Notes: generated by a model not told the origin, from the letters alone. DNA of 64,000 nucleotides from Ornithinibacillus halotolerans (GCF_014637405.1 NZ_BMEY01000007.1:1-64000); one strand, 5' to 3'. Positions 44,722-53,680 are shown, counted from the first letter of the stretch. A program made the numbers and translations.

Positions 44722-45627
44722 TTAACCTTGAGCTTCTGGTTGTGTAAATAGATCTTTGAACTCATCAATTTTAATATCTATATCTGCATCTTCAATCAGT
44801 TTATTTAACTTCTCTTGAACAGCAGCAAAATCAACTTTTTCTGATGCTAATTCTTTACGAATTTTACTTTCTTCATCTTCAAACGTAGGGATATCTGTTA
44901 CTTTAATGAAGTGAGTACCGAATTCTGATTCAACAGGACCACTAACTTCATCTTCACCTAATGCAAATGCGGCATCTTCAAATGGCTTTACCATTTTCCC
45001 TGTAGCGAAGTAACCAAGATCACCGCCGTTTTCAGCAGAACCGTCTGAAGAATATTCTTTAGCTAACTCTGCAAAATCAGCGCCTTCATCAAGTTTCTTC
45101 TGTACTTCAGCTACTTTTGCATCAAAATCCTCATCATCTTTACTAATTAAGATGTGGCTTGCACGAATTGCAATTTGTCTGTTTTCTTTCATTTCGTCAA
45201 ATTTCTCTTTCACTTCATCATCAGAGATTTCAACATCTTCAAACATTAACTTTTCTTGTAATAGTCTTTCGTATGTTTGTTTACGGAATGCTTCTTCATC
45301 AGCAAAACGATTTTGCATTAACCATAAAGAGAACATATCACCTTGCTCATCTTTTACTTCTTGAACTGCTGTATCTACTTCTTCATCAGTCACTTCGTAT
45401 TTATCTTCTAATACATTTAATACGACCATATTGTATAGTGTATTTTCGCCAAAGTATTCCTTCATTTCATTGTAGAATTCTTCTTTGGAAATATCGCCTA
45501 TTTTCGATTCAACAACGATATCTGGATCGTTAGAAGTTGAATCTGAATTTTTTTCGTCATTATCAGCCGTACATGCTGACAGAAGCAAAGCACCAGCAGT
45601 AATTGTTGCAATCGTTAATTTCTTCAT
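44722..45627 (-). CDS. prsA: Foldase lipoprotein PrsA
   Basis: Extracytoplasmic peptidyl-prolyl isomerase/chaperone for secreted proteins, essential in B. subtilis. It is 301 aa, with a signal peptide and lipobox LLLSAC (lipidated C19). The chaperone domain flanks a parvulin (PpiC) domain at about 133-225 (RASHILISKDDED ... GGDLGYFATGKMVKPFEDAAFAL). AGGAGTG precedes the ATG. Confidence 0.95.
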   Translation of the reverse strand: MKKLTIATITAGALLLSACTADNDEKNSDSTSNDPDIVVESKIGDISKEEFYNEMKEYFGENTLYNMVVLNVLEDKYEVTDEEVDTAVQEVKDEQGDMFSLWLMQNRFADEEAFRKQTYERLLQEKLMFEDVEISDDEVKEKFDEMKENRQIAIRASHILISKDDEDFDAKVAEVQKKLDEGADFAELAKEYSSDGSAENGGDLGYFATGKMVKPFEDAAFALGEDEVSGPVESEFGTHFIKVTDIPTFEDEESKIRKELASEKVDFAAVQEKLNKLIEDADIDIKIDEFKDLFTQPEAQG

Positions 45628-45745
45628 AAATACACTCCTAATCTGTAACTTACTTTTCTTGCTAAAAATAAATATACCACAGTTTGTCTATATTATAATA
45701 GCTAAAAGGAGAATTACATATTTTTTACACATATTTCCTCATCAT

Positions 45746-45931
45746 TTAAACCATCACATTTAAAACTCTGACATAGGAGGATACGAGCAAGATAAGTATC
45801 ATAATATTTGTAACACGAAAAACATTAGCTCGCTTAGTAGCATTCATTTCCAGTTTGTTACAAAATTTATCCGTCAATGTATTAAAAATGAATAAAATAA
45901 TGAATGCATATATAAGAAAGAAAATTATCAT
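45746..45931 (-). CDS. Small two-helix membrane protein
   Basis: A 61-aa protein with two hydrophobic helices (about 2-19 and 41-60) separated by a basic loop (NKLEMNATKRANVFR). No family recognised. AGGGAGG lies about 10 nt before the ATG, and it lies in an otherwise empty gap between prsA and the yhaJ-like gene, all minus-strand. Confidence 0.6.
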   Translation of the reverse strand: MIIFFLIYAFIILFIFNTLTDKFCNKLEMNATKRANVFRVTNIMILILLVSSYVRVLNVMV

Positions 45932-46057
45932 AATTAAATGCCTCCCTAAACCTAAAAATAACTATCATTTAAATAGAACGATAGATACCTATAAAATACT
46001 GTAACAAAAAATTCAAATTAAGGATAGTGAAAAAAGCCTCTTTTCGAATGTAAAAAA

Positions 46058-46083
46058 AGAAGAGGGAGTATTTTCCCTCTTCT
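46058..46083 (-). terminator. Terminator of the yhaJ-like gene
   Basis: AGAAGAGGGA (46058-46067) / TCCCTCTTCT (46074-46083), overlapping the stop codon, with seven T downstream on the minus strand. Confidence 0.85.
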
Positions 46084-46621
46084 AATTGGCTTTTAAAAGA
46101 ATATCAAAGCCTTCGTTATCTTTTTCTATTACTGCGTGTTTTGGTGCTTTTAGTAGATGTCTGATTGTGACAAAATCTAAAAAGGACATTCCTATATTGA
46201 TGGCTGTAACAATTAAAAAGTAAACATACAATCCAGGAAATAGAAATGCTAAAATTAATCCAGGAATAGTAATAGTCAGAGTTGGTGTTATTGTAGATAG
46301 TAAAAAGGCATTCTTACTAATATGGGCGTCTGTATAAAATGTATAGATTGGTAAGGCTTTTTTTCTATTAACAATTAAATTAATTCGTCTATTTTGTATA
46401 ATTAATGGTAAAATATGCATAAAGGAATGAAGAGAAGGTAATAAAATAATTGCCAAAAGTAAATAAACGATCCCTTTATCAGTAATATTGTTACCTTGGT
46501 GCATAATAGAGAATGGTACATTTAATATGATAAAAGTTATTATCGTGATGAAAGTTGAAATTAGATTTACCCATTTTGTACCATAATGTCTATCGATATT
46601 TATAGACTTCCAGCAGATCAT
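46082..46621 (-). CDS. yhaJ: YhaJ-like DUF3267 membrane protein
   Basis: A 179-aa protein with four to five membrane helices and the DUF3267 hallmark HSFMHILPL (a possible metal-binding HxxxH within a helix). It keeps the place of B. subtilis yhaJ between prsA and yhaI. Function unknown; a membrane-embedded protease-like fold has been suggested for the family. GGAGGG precedes the ATG. Confidence 0.75.
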   Translation of the reverse strand: MICWKSINIDRHYGTKWVNLISTFITIITFIILNVPFSIMHQGNNITDKGIVYLLLAIILLPSLHSFMHILPLIIQNRRINLIVNRKKALPIYTFYTDAHISKNAFLLSTITPTLTITIPGLILAFLFPGLYVYFLIVTAINIGMSFLDFVTIRHLLKAPKHAVIEKDNEGFDILLKAN

Positions 46622-46807
46622 ATGAATACCCTCCTCTTCATGTCATAATAAATTTTTAACTATCTATTATTCTAACGTTTACGATAATAGTACCATATGT
46701 TATAAAAAGCAATAGGTTTTTATAAAGAAGTGTAAATAAAAATACTACCAATTGTGATTGTTTTCGTAAAACTTCTTATTTTTACTGTTGAAGGAGGGAA
46801 ATGAAGT

Positions 46808-47143
46808 TTGTCCGAGTTGAATAATCTTACCTTATTTCAATTGCAATTATTAACTAAGATTATCGATATCAATAAATACCCTTTTACAAAGCTTGTGATT
46901 GAGCATCAACTGACACAAGAAGAGTATAATGAACTTTTTTCCACTCTTGAACAATTAAATGGAGAATATCAAGAACAAATCGAAGAGGGATTATTAGATT
47001 ATTCGTCCCATCTTGTTCGATTTGTAGGGAGTTTAAGCGATAAATTAGAACCAACGGAAACAGTCTATGCTTTACATCAAGAAGGATTTTATCCAGATTT
47101 GCTGAGTGAATTTATTAAAATTATAAAAAAAGATGGCTTATAG
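46808..47143 (+). CDS. yhaI: YhaI-like DUF1878 protein
   Basis: A 111-aa helical cytoplasmic protein (LQLLTKIIDINKYPFTKLVIEH ... LHQEGFYPDLLSEFIKI) matching the short YhaI/DUF1878 family and its location. Function unknown. A TTG at 46808 lies 10 nt after AAGGAGG; TTG 46817 is a less likely alternative. Confidence 0.75.
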   Translation: MSELNNLTLFQLQLLTKIIDINKYPFTKLVIEHQLTQEEYNELFSTLEQLNGEYQEQIEEGLLDYSSHLVRFVGSLSDKLEPTETVYALHQEGFYPDLLSEFIKIIKKDGL

Positions 47144-47173
47144 GGAATTTCCCCATAGCCATCATTTTTTTAT
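47131..47173. terminator. Bidirectional terminator overlapping the yhaI stop
   Basis: GATGGCT...AGGG pairs with CCCC...AGCCATC across AATTT, with A-rich 5' and T-rich 3' flanks; convergent genes on both sides. Confidence 0.75.
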
Positions 47174-47641
47174 TTCGGAAGCTTCTTTGAAAAACGAATC
47201 TAACTTGGTATGGAATGTTAATATTTCTTCAAGCTTCTCTTGGAGATCTTCATCTTTCTCCTCTTCTCGTAATTGATCAAATTGATACTTAAGTTCAATT
47301 ACAGCTTCATTTCTGATTTCTGTCGCATCATTCCACTTTTTTATATAAGAACTTAATAATGTTCTATATAATTGTTTGTTTGCTTGGTATAAATCTTTTC
47401 GTACTCCTCTTTTCCATACACGCTTAACGAGATTTAGTTCTCCTAGATTTCGAATACCGTTACTCATTGTCGTTTTTGATTTACCTAATGCATCACTTAA
47501 TTCGTCAAGAGTTAACGGTTTACCTTCTACATATAAAAAGGAAAAAATCCGAGCTTCAATTGGGGTTAAATCAAATAATTCTAATGTTTTTGCAAATTCT
47601 AGCAAAATACCATTCTTCAATTCGGTGCTGTTATTCAACAT
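47162..47641 (-). CDS. GbsR/OpcR-type regulator next to opuA
   Basis: A 159-aa MarR-like regulator with the GbsR-family core TLDELSDALGKSKTTMSNGIRNLGELNLVKRVWKRGVRKDLYQAN. It is divergent from opuA, which it most likely controls; related OpcR/GbsR proteins repress osmoprotectant uptake genes in Bacillus. AGGAGG precedes the ATG. The shared intergenic region holds several palindromes. It occupies the place of hpr/scoC in B. subtilis, to which it is related only through the MarR fold. Confidence 0.8.
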   Translation of the reverse strand: MLNNSTELKNGILLEFAKTLELFDLTPIEARIFSFLYVEGKPLTLDELSDALGKSKTTMSNGIRNLGELNLVKRVWKRGVRKDLYQANKQLYRTLLSSYIKKWNDATEIRNEAVIELKYQFDQLREEEKDEDLQEKLEEILTFHTKLDSFFKEASEIKK

Positions 47642-47710
47642 GCAAACCTCCTAAATATCACCTAATAATAAGGTTACATTAGTCTGTTGAATTTTAAAAA
47701 TTGATAGTTG

Positions 47711-47850
47711 GTACGTATTTGGGAGTATTATGGAGCATTTAAAAGGATAACATCCGTTTAATACGTACAGTTTTAACTGTATGAAAAATACAATCGAAAA
47801 TAAAGGAATATTAAGTTTGTCCAGTTCATATAAAAAAGGTATAGTTATAC
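47711..47850. promoter_or_regulatory. Palindromes between the regulator and opuA
   Basis: Three candidate operators: GTACGTATT (47711-47719) inverted as AATACGTAC (47760-47768); ACAGTTTTAACTGT (47767-47780); and GTATAGTTATAC (47839-47850), which covers the opuA -10 box. One or more may bind the divergent GbsR-type regulator. Confidence 0.5.
47817..47845 (+). promoter_or_regulatory. Sigma-A promoter of opuA
   Basis: TTGTCC (47817-47822), a 17-nt spacer and TATAGT (47840-47845), 95 nt upstream of opuAA. Confidence 0.65.
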
Positions 47851-47939
47851 AAGTAAACAACATACCGGTCGACTTCATGCATTCTATTAATCTAATAATA
47901 AATGCAGTTTGATGAGTATTAAGAAAGAGGTGGAGTACT

Positions 47940-49139
47940 TTGCCCATAATTGAGGCGAAAAACCTTACAAAAGTATTTGGCAAGAACGCAAAGCAAGCAC
48001 TAGAGCTTTTGGATAAAGGTTTAACAAAAGAAGAAATTTTAAAGAAAACCGGAAGTACAGTAGGTGTAAATAGAGCATCTTTTACTGTTGAAGAGGGAGA
48101 AATCTTCGTAATAATGGGACTATCTGGTAGTGGTAAATCAACATTAGTACGATTGATCAACCGTCTAATCGAGCCAACAGAAGGGAATATGTATATCAAT
48201 GGCCAAGACTTAGCGAAAATGGATAAACAACAACTTCGCCAAGTGAGAAGAGAAAAGTTAGGAATGGTGTTTCAACGATTTGCTCTATTTCCAAATCGTA
48301 CTGTTCTACAAAATACAGAGTATGGCCTTGAAATTCAAAAGGTGCCGAAGGAAGAAAGAGCTAAAAAAGCAACGGAAGCGTTAAAGCTAGTTGGTTTAGA
48401 AGGATATTTAGATCAAAAACCTGACCAACTATCCGGAGGGATGCAGCAACGTGTTGGGTTAGCAAGGGCGTTAGCGAATGATCCGGAAGTACTACTGATG
48501 GATGAAGCTTTCTCAGCATTAGATCCATTAATTCGTAAGGATATGCAGGATGAACTAATTGATCTACAGTCTACAATGAAGAAAACCATCATTTTTATTA
48601 CACATGATTTAGATGAAGCACTACGTCTTGGTGATCGTATTGCATTAATGAAAGATGGTTCCATTGTACAAATTGGTACACCAGAAGAAATCCTGATGAA
48701 TCCAGCTAATGACTATGTGGAACGTTTCGTAGAAGATGTCGATCGCTCGAAGATCTTAACAGCGGAACATATTATGAAACGTCCGGAAACAATTAATGTT
48801 GAAAAACATGGCCCGAGAGTAGCATTAGAGCGAATGAAAGAGGCAGGAATATCTAGCATTCTAGCAGTAGATAGTAAGCGTAATTTAAAGGGGTATGTTA
48901 CTGCAGATGATGCTTCTGAAGCAATAAAAAATGATGTTCGCGATATATCAGAAATATTACGAACAGATATAAAGCAAGTTGAAAAGGATACACCGATGAA
49001 TGAAATTTTTACTATTATTAACGGATCACCAATTCCAACTGCAGTAGTAGAAAATGAAAGATTGGTTGGAATTATCGTTCGTGGAGCGGTAATCGCCGCA
49101 TTAGCTGGAGAAAGCGAGGTGGAATCTCACCATGCTTAA
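47940..49139 (+). CDS. opuAA: Glycine betaine ABC transporter ATPase OpuAA
   Basis: A 399-aa ATPase of the OpuA osmoprotectant importer. Walker [10 protein letters not shown] is at 60-68, signature LSGGM at 164-168 and Walker B LLMDEA with E189. The N-terminal insertion (about 14-42, [15 protein letters not shown]) is typical of OpuAA/ProV. Two CBS domains at the C-terminus (about 280-395) are the ionic-strength/nucleotide sensor region in homologues. The TTG start follows GAGGTGGAG; the end overlaps opuAB by 8 nt. Confidence 0.93.
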   Translation: MPIIEAKNLTKVFGKNAKQALELLDKGLTKEEILKKTGSTVGVNRASFTVEEGEIFVIMGLSGSGKSTLVRLINRLIEPTEGNMYINGQDLAKMDKQQLRQVRREKLGMVFQRFALFPNRTVLQNTEYGLEIQKVPKEERAKKATEALKLVGLEGYLDQKPDQLSGGMQQRVGLARALANDPEVLLMDEAFSALDPLIRKDMQDELIDLQSTMKKTIIFITHDLDEALRLGDRIALMKDGSIVQIGTPEEILMNPANDYVERFVEDVDRSKILTAEHIMKRPETINVEKHGPRVALERMKEAGISSILAVDSKRNLKGYVTADDASEAIKNDVRDISEILRTDIKQVEKDTPMNEIFTIINGSPIPTAVVENERLVGIIVRGAVIAALAGESEVESHHA

Positions 49140-49977
49140 AGAATGGTTCACAGAAGGAATTCCAATTGCTGATTGGACAGAAAGCGTAACTGACTTCATT
49201 ACAGAAACATTTGAATTTATTTTTGATCCTATTAAAGAGCACTTTGGTAGCTTTATGGAATTCACATCCGATAGTTTGACGTCGATTCCACCTGTTATTG
49301 TTATTGTCTTAGTCGCATTAATAGCATTCTTTGTAAGTGGAAAGAAATTAGGATTAACAGCTTTTTCTATTGTGGGACTATGGTTAATTCATAACCAAGG
49401 CTTATGGGAACATTTAATGGATACATTCACATTAGTTCTTCTTGCTAGTTTATTATCCGTCATCATAGGGGTTCCTGTAGGTATCCTAATGTCTAAAAGT
49501 AAAACAACGGAAGCTATTATTAAACCAATATTAGACTTTATGCAGACGATGCCTGCATTCGTATATTTAATTCCAGCTGTAGCATTCTTTGGAATTGGAA
49601 TGGTACCAGGTGTGTTTGCATCGTTAATCTTTGCTACACCACCAACTGTACGTTTTACAAATCTTGGAATTCGTCAAGTTTCCAAAGAATTAGTAGAAGC
49701 ATCTGAGGCATTTGGTAGTACTGGTATGCAAAAATTAATAAAAGTTGAATTACCAATGGCGAAAGCAACAATCATGGCTGGTATAAACCAAACCGTAATG
49801 CTAGCTCTATCAATGGTTGTTACGGCATCTATGATTGGTGCACCTGGACTAGGAAGGGAAGTATTATCTGCCCTACAACGTGCACAAGTAGGAACTGGTT
49901 TCGTTGCTGGTATTGGAATTGTTATTCTTGCAATTATTATTGACCGTTTCACACAAAGTGCAAACTCAAAAGAGTAA
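49132..49977 (+). CDS. opuAB: Glycine betaine ABC transporter permease OpuAB
   Basis: A 281-aa binding-protein-dependent permease with about six to seven helices. It has the EAA-loop motif [29 protein letters not shown] (about 200-228) contacting OpuAA. The first 60 residues are amphipathic, as in ProW/OpuAB. Unlike the fused lactococcal OpuABC, the substrate-binding protein is a separate gene. Confidence 0.93.
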   Translation: MLKEWFTEGIPIADWTESVTDFITETFEFIFDPIKEHFGSFMEFTSDSLTSIPPVIVIVLVALIAFFVSGKKLGLTAFSIVGLWLIHNQGLWEHLMDTFTLVLLASLLSVIIGVPVGILMSKSKTTEAIIKPILDFMQTMPAFVYLIPAVAFFGIGMVPGVFASLIFATPPTVRFTNLGIRQVSKELVEASEAFGSTGMQKLIKVELPMAKATIMAGINQTVMLALSMVVTASMIGAPGLGREVLSALQRAQVGTGFVAGIGIVILAIIIDRFTQSANSKE

Positions 49978-50003
49978 TTAATATAGTTTAAATTAGTTGG
50001 CAC

Positions 50004-50021
50004 CTTCTCTTTAGTGAGAAG
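50004..50021 (+). promoter_or_regulatory. Stem-loop in the opuAB-opuAC gap
   Basis: CTTCTC (50004-50009) pairs with GAGAAG (50016-50021) and no T run follows. It may protect the opuAC part of the mRNA or act as partial attenuator, allowing a different dose of binding protein. Confidence 0.4.
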
Positions 50022-50060
50022 TTCCATATATAACACAAAACGAAGGAGAGTATTTATTTT

Positions 50061-50984
50061 ATGTTTAAACGTAACTGGAAACGTCTTGGCTTAGCACTAG
50101 GACTTTCATTAACACTTGTAGCAGCAGGGTGTGGATCTGATGATAATAATTCTTCAGATAATTCAACTTCCGGAGATAATGGAGAAGTAAATTATAGTGA
50201 AGCTGTTGATTACAAAATCACTGGTATTGAGGCAGGTGCAGGTGTATTTAAAGCATCTGAACGTGTTGTTGAAGAATATGGCCTAGATGGTTGGGAAGTA
50301 CAAGCATCTTCTAGTGGTGCAATGGCTACTGCTCTAGGAGAAGCTATTAAAAATGAAGAACCGATTATTGTAACTGGTTGGTCTCCACACTGGAAATTTG
50401 CAAAATATGACCTGAAATATTTAGAAGATCCAAAAGGTGTTTATGGTGATGAAGAAATCATTGCTACAATGGCTCGTCAAGGATTAGAAGAAGATATGCC
50501 AAATGCATACAAAGTGTTAGATCAATTCTTCTGGACAGAAGATGATATGAACTCAGTAATGTTAGAAATTACAGATGGCGGAGATCCTGAAGAAGTAGCT
50601 GCAGCTTGGGTTGAAGATAATGCTGAAAAAGTTGCTGAATGGACAGAAGGCGCAGAAGAAGTAGATGGAAAAGAAATCGAATTAGTATATGTAGAATGGG
50701 ATACAGAAGTTGCGTCTACTCATGTAGTAGGTAAAGTGTTAGAAGACTTGGGCTTTAACGTTACTGTAACACCACTTGACAATGCTGTTATGTGGCAAGC
50801 TGTTGCTAACGGTGAAGGTGACGCTATGGTAGCAGCTTGGTTACCTGGAACACATGGTGATTTATATGAAGAATATAAAGACCAACTTGTTGACCTTGGT
50901 GCAAACCTTGAAGGTGCAAAAATCGGTCTAGTTGTTCCATCATATATGGACATTGATTCAATTGAAGATTTAGAAGCAAAATAA
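50061..50984 (+). CDS. opuAC: Glycine betaine-binding lipoprotein OpuAC (copy 1)
   Basis: A 307-aa lipoprotein (lipobox VAAGC, C24) with one substrate-binding domain. The three aromatic-cage tryptophans are W107 (TGWSPHW), W213 (VEWDTE) and W260 (AAWLPG). Their spacing equals that of W72, W178 and W225 of B. subtilis OpuAC (constant offset 35), so betaine binding is strongly supported. It has its own ribosome-binding site (GAAGGAGAG) after an 83-nt gap and is followed by a terminator, then a second binding-protein gene. Confidence 0.93.
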   Translation: MFKRNWKRLGLALGLSLTLVAAGCGSDDNNSSDNSTSGDNGEVNYSEAVDYKITGIEAGAGVFKASERVVEEYGLDGWEVQASSSGAMATALGEAIKNEEPIIVTGWSPHWKFAKYDLKYLEDPKGVYGDEEIIATMARQGLEEDMPNAYKVLDQFFWTEDDMNSVMLEITDGGDPEEVAAAWVEDNAEKVAEWTEGAEEVDGKEIELVYVEWDTEVASTHVVGKVLEDLGFNVTVTPLDNAVMWQAVANGEGDAMVAAWLPGTHGDLYEEYKDQLVDLGANLEGAKIGLVVPSYMDIDSIEDLEAK

Positions 50985-51000
50985 GGACAGTAAAATAAAG

Positions 51001-51030
51001 GCAGACAGGAAAAATGTCTGCTTTTATTTT
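51001..51030 (+). terminator. Terminator between the two opuAC genes
   Basis: GCAGACA (51001-51007) / TGTCTGC (51015-51021), flanked by AAAG and TTTTATTTTT. It would reduce transcription into the second binding-protein gene. Confidence 0.75.
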
Positions 51031-51096
51031 TGTGGTAAATGTTAGAAAATTAAGTAAGTTTTTGGTGAATAATTTTAAAAGGGGTTTTGTAAAGTA

Positions 51097-51993
51097 ATGA
51101 GGAAATTTTTAATAGGTTTCGGTTTAATAGGAGCACTTGTCTTATCAGCTTGTGGAGATGATAGTTCCGAAACAACAAATGATAATAAAAGTTATAGTGA
51201 AGCGGTAGATTATACAATTACTGGCATTGAACCAGGAGCAGGTATTAGTGTGACGACAGAAAAGGCTATTGAAGAATATGACTCTTTAAGTGGGTGGACA
51301 GTTGAACTATCCTCAACTGCAGCAATGGCATCTGAGTTAGATAAAGCAATTGAAAATGAAGAACCAATTATTATTACTGGGTGGAACCCACATTGGACAT
51401 TTGCAAAACATCCTGACATGAAGTATTTAGAAGATCCAAAAGGAATCTACGGTGGCGAGGAAGAAATTAGAACGATAGTAAGAAAAGGATTGGAAGAAGA
51501 AAAGCCAGAAGCGTATAAAGTGTTAGAACAGTTTAGCTGGGATGTAGAAGATATGGAAGGTATTATGTACGAATCGAAAGAAACTGGTGATGATATTGAC
51601 GTTGTTGCCCAAAGATGGGTAGAAGATAATCAGGACAAAGTGGACACGTGGCTAGATGGTGTAAATGAGGTGGATGGTGTTAAGGTAGAACTTGTATCTA
51701 CTCCATGGGATTCTGAGCGAGCATCAGCAAATGTTGTGAAATTTGCAATGGAACAAAAAGGATTTGATGTAACGGTAACACCTGTTGATGTTGCAGTAGT
51801 ATTTGAATCTATTGCTAATGGAGATGGTGATGCTTCTTTGGCACCATGGATGCCGATCACACACAAAGAATTCTATGAGGGCTATCAGGATGAATTTATC
51901 GACCTTGGTGCTAATCTTATAGGTGCGAAAATTGGTCTAGTTGTTCCAGCTTATATGGATATTGATTCCATAGAAGATTTAGAACCAAAATAA
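51097..51993 (+). CDS. Glycine betaine-binding lipoprotein, OpuAC-like (copy 2)
   Basis: A 298-aa paralogue of the upstream opuAC, lipobox VLSAC (C19). Cage tryptophans are kept at W96 (TGWNPHW), W204 (TPWDSE) and W251 (APWMPI), so a quaternary-amine ligand is likely, though neighbouring residues differ and specificity may have shifted. The ribosome-binding site is weak: AAAAGGGG is 12 nt from the ATG. With the terminator just upstream, this copy may be made at a lower level or from its own promoter. Confidence 0.88.
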   Translation: MRKFLIGFGLIGALVLSACGDDSSETTNDNKSYSEAVDYTITGIEPGAGISVTTEKAIEEYDSLSGWTVELSSTAAMASELDKAIENEEPIIITGWNPHWTFAKHPDMKYLEDPKGIYGGEEEIRTIVRKGLEEEKPEAYKVLEQFSWDVEDMEGIMYESKETGDDIDVVAQRWVEDNQDKVDTWLDGVNEVDGVKVELVSTPWDSERASANVVKFAMEQKGFDVTVTPVDVAVVFESIANGDGDASLAPWMPITHKEFYEGYQDEFIDLGANLIGAKIGLVVPAYMDIDSIEDLEPK

Positions 51994-52001
51994 TCATAAT
52001 A

Positions 52002-52034
52002 AAAAAGCTTTCTCTTAAGTGAGAAGGCTTTTTC
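52002..52034. terminator. Bidirectional terminator between opuAC copy 2 and yhaH
   Basis: AAAAAGCTTTCTC (52002-52014) pairs with GAGAAGGCTTTTT (52021-52033), one G-U pair, 6-nt loop; genes converge here. Confidence 0.85.
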
Positions 52035-52040
52035 TTATGA

Positions 52041-52403
52041 TTATTTATTTCCTTGGACTTTTTCTTCTAAATCTTTTAGGCTAGACTCAATTTGTTCTAA
52101 ATATTGATGGATGTTTTTTTGATGTGGCTCTACCGATTCTTTCCAATCAACAATTGAGATTTTCATTTCTTCTGTTAAATCTTTAATCAGGGAGACTCCT
52201 TCTTTTGAAGTGGCTGCAATTTGATTTTTCAAACGAAGACCATCAAGTTTTAGATTTTCAAGCATTTCTTTCCATTCTAGACTTTGATCCTTCACTTTTG
52301 TACGTAATTCTTTACCTGATGTTGGAGTGCTTAATAATGTTGCAGATGCACCAATAACACTCCCTACTAAAATGCCAAGGGCTAATGATTTACCATTTGC
52401 CAT
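52041..52403 (-). CDS. yhaH: YtxH-domain protein YhaH
   Basis: A 120-aa protein. The N-terminal hydrophobic Gly-rich segment (LALGILVGSVIGASATLLSTP) is the YtxH motif; the remaining about 90 residues are an amphipathic, probably coiled-coil helix. General-stress or membrane-associated role in relatives; no enzymatic motif. AAAGGAG precedes the ATG. Position matches B. subtilis yhaH next to trpP. Confidence 0.85.
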   Translation of the reverse strand: MANGKSLALGILVGSVIGASATLLSTPTSGKELRTKVKDQSLEWKEMLENLKLDGLRLKNQIAATSKEGVSLIKDLTEEMKISIVDWKESVEPHQKNIHQYLEQIESSLKDLEEKVQGNK

Positions 52404-52514
52404 ATAAATCCCGCTCCTTTCCCACTCATTTTACTTTTTCCGATTTTCATCTATTTTATTAATCCAGTTTCCTTTTTGATTCAATATAATATGTATAGGA
52501 AACTGTCGTGTAAA

Positions 52515-52546
52515 AAATCCTCTGACAAGATAATGCCAGAGGATTT
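52515..52546 (-). terminator. Terminator of trpP
   Basis: AAATCCTCTG (52515-52524) / CAGAGGATTT (52537-52546), followed on the minus strand by a T run. Confidence 0.85.
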
Positions 52547-52559
52547 ATTATATCATTCT

Positions 52560-53075
52560 TTATACAGGAATTGGTTTCGATCTTTTTAAGATTTGTTGAA
52601 CAACTGGGTAAATGATAACCAATAGAATCGTGTTTAACACTGCAGCAGGTAATACTGCAGATGAAAATGCTAATATAAGCACACCTTCCATTGAACCAAT
52701 TACATAAAATACAATGAATAGGAATATGGTTCCACTTATCATTGTACCAACAGCAGTTAGTACTGGAATGCTAATCTTTATATTTACTCTATCCTTGATT
52801 AAAAGAAATAGTGCAAAAAAGATTAATGCTGTAATCGGTTTTTCCAACATATTAGCAATTTGTCCACCAGGTGCTTGTGATGTCAATGCCGATAATGCAC
52901 CCGTTGCTAATGCTAGTACACTTACATACTTTAGTTTAGGAAACAGCATAATTCCAATAAACATCATGGCCAACATCATGTCTGGCGTAACACCATAGAA
53001 AGCTGGCATGATAAAGTGCAATACTGCACCCATCCCCACTAGTAGTGACAGAATGACTAAAATCCTTGTATTCAT
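52560..53075 (-). CDS. trpP: Tryptophan transporter TrpP
   Basis: A 171-aa membrane protein with about five helices (start TRILVILSLLVGMGAVLHFIMP, motifs GVTPDMMLAMMF and SQAPGGQIANMLEKP) matching TrpP/YhaG, the probable tryptophan uptake component. The ribosome-binding site GAGGAG is embedded in a run of GAG/TAG triplets, the mark of translational control by TRAP. It lies between hit and yhaH on the same strand; the serC gene present nearby in B. subtilis is absent. Confidence 0.88.
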   Translation of the reverse strand: MNTRILVILSLLVGMGAVLHFIMPAFYGVTPDMMLAMMFIGIMLFPKLKYVSVLALATGALSALTSQAPGGQIANMLEKPITALIFFALFLLIKDRVNIKISIPVLTAVGTMISGTIFLFIVFYVIGSMEGVLILAFSSAVLPAAVLNTILLVIIYPVVQQILKRSKPIPV

Positions 53076-53081
53076 TTGTAA

Positions 53082-53109
53082 CTCTCCTCATCTAAGCTTC
53101 TCTCAGCTC
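53082..53109 (-). promoter_or_regulatory. Candidate TRAP-binding leader of trpP
   Basis: Reading the minus strand from 53109: GAG-ct-GAG-ag-AAG-ct-TAG-at-GAG-ga-GAG. Six triplets have exactly 2-nt spacers, five of them (G/U)AG, and the series covers the ribosome-binding site, ending 7 nt before the ATG. TRAP blocks translation of B. subtilis trpP this way when tryptophan is abundant. Confidence 0.75.
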
Positions 53110-53164
53110 TTTTATTTTAGTTCCTCAACTGTACACTCGTTGTCAGTTGCAGAAACTTATTTTA

Positions 53165-53193
53165 AGTATAACAAACATCACTTAAAATAAAAA
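53165..53193 (-). promoter_or_regulatory. Extended -10 promoter of trpP
   Basis: On the minus strand TGTTATACT (TGn plus TATACT, 53173-53165) with a weak TTTTTA -35. It lies within a perfect 11-bp inverted repeat, TTATTTTAAGT (from 53159) and ACTTAAAATAA, which could be an operator. Confidence 0.45.
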
Positions 53194-53224
53194 GGGTAAT
53201 TTTAAAATTATTAGTAATTTTAGA

Positions 53225-53653
53225 CTAGTTTATATTTTTGTTAATTTCAGAAGCGATATGTTGTAAATCTTCTGGTTTATACTCATCTGTATGGACCGTC
53301 CAGTTCGATGAGAACCCATCACCTTCACCATATCTTGGTATTAAGTGAATATGAATATGGAAAACAGACTGATCAGCAGCTGCTTCATTATTTTGAAGTA
53401 AGTTCATCCCCGCTGGTTGATATGTATCTTTAATTGCATTCGCAATTCGGGGCACTCTTGCAAATAATGAACTAGCCACCTCACTTGGTGTTTCATAAAT
53501 GTTTTTTACATGCGTTTTAGGGATTACTAATGTATGTCCTTTCGTAACCTGACTAATATCTAAAAACGCGTACACTTCATCATCTTCGTATACTTTAGCA
53601 GAAGGGATTTCTCCAGCTACAATTTTACAAAAAATACAATTTTCATGTGCCAT
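53225..53653 (-). CDS. hit: HIT-family nucleotide-binding hydrolase
   Basis: A 142-aa HIT-superfamily protein of the HINT/PKCI type. The zinc-type CIFCKI start and the triad motif HIHIHLIPRY (catalytic middle His) are visible. It hydrolyses purine nucleoside phosphoramidate-like bonds in relatives. ATG 53653 lies 9 nt after AGGAG; the ATG at 53662 overlaps that site. Divergent from ecsAB as in B. subtilis, but separated from it by about 1 kb of repeats. Confidence 0.92.
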   Translation of the reverse strand: MAHENCIFCKIVAGEIPSAKVYEDDEVYAFLDISQVTKGHTLVIPKTHVKNIYETPSEVASSLFARVPRIANAIKDTYQPAGMNLLQNNEAAADQSVFHIHIHLIPRYGEGDGFSSNWTVHTDEYKPEDLQHIASEINKNIN

Positions 53654-53680
53654 TTCAATCATCTCCTAACTTTTACCTCT

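Noticed and set aside
45159-45533. 124-codon plus-strand ORF
   Set aside because: Antisense to prsA, which is certain; no ribosome-binding site.
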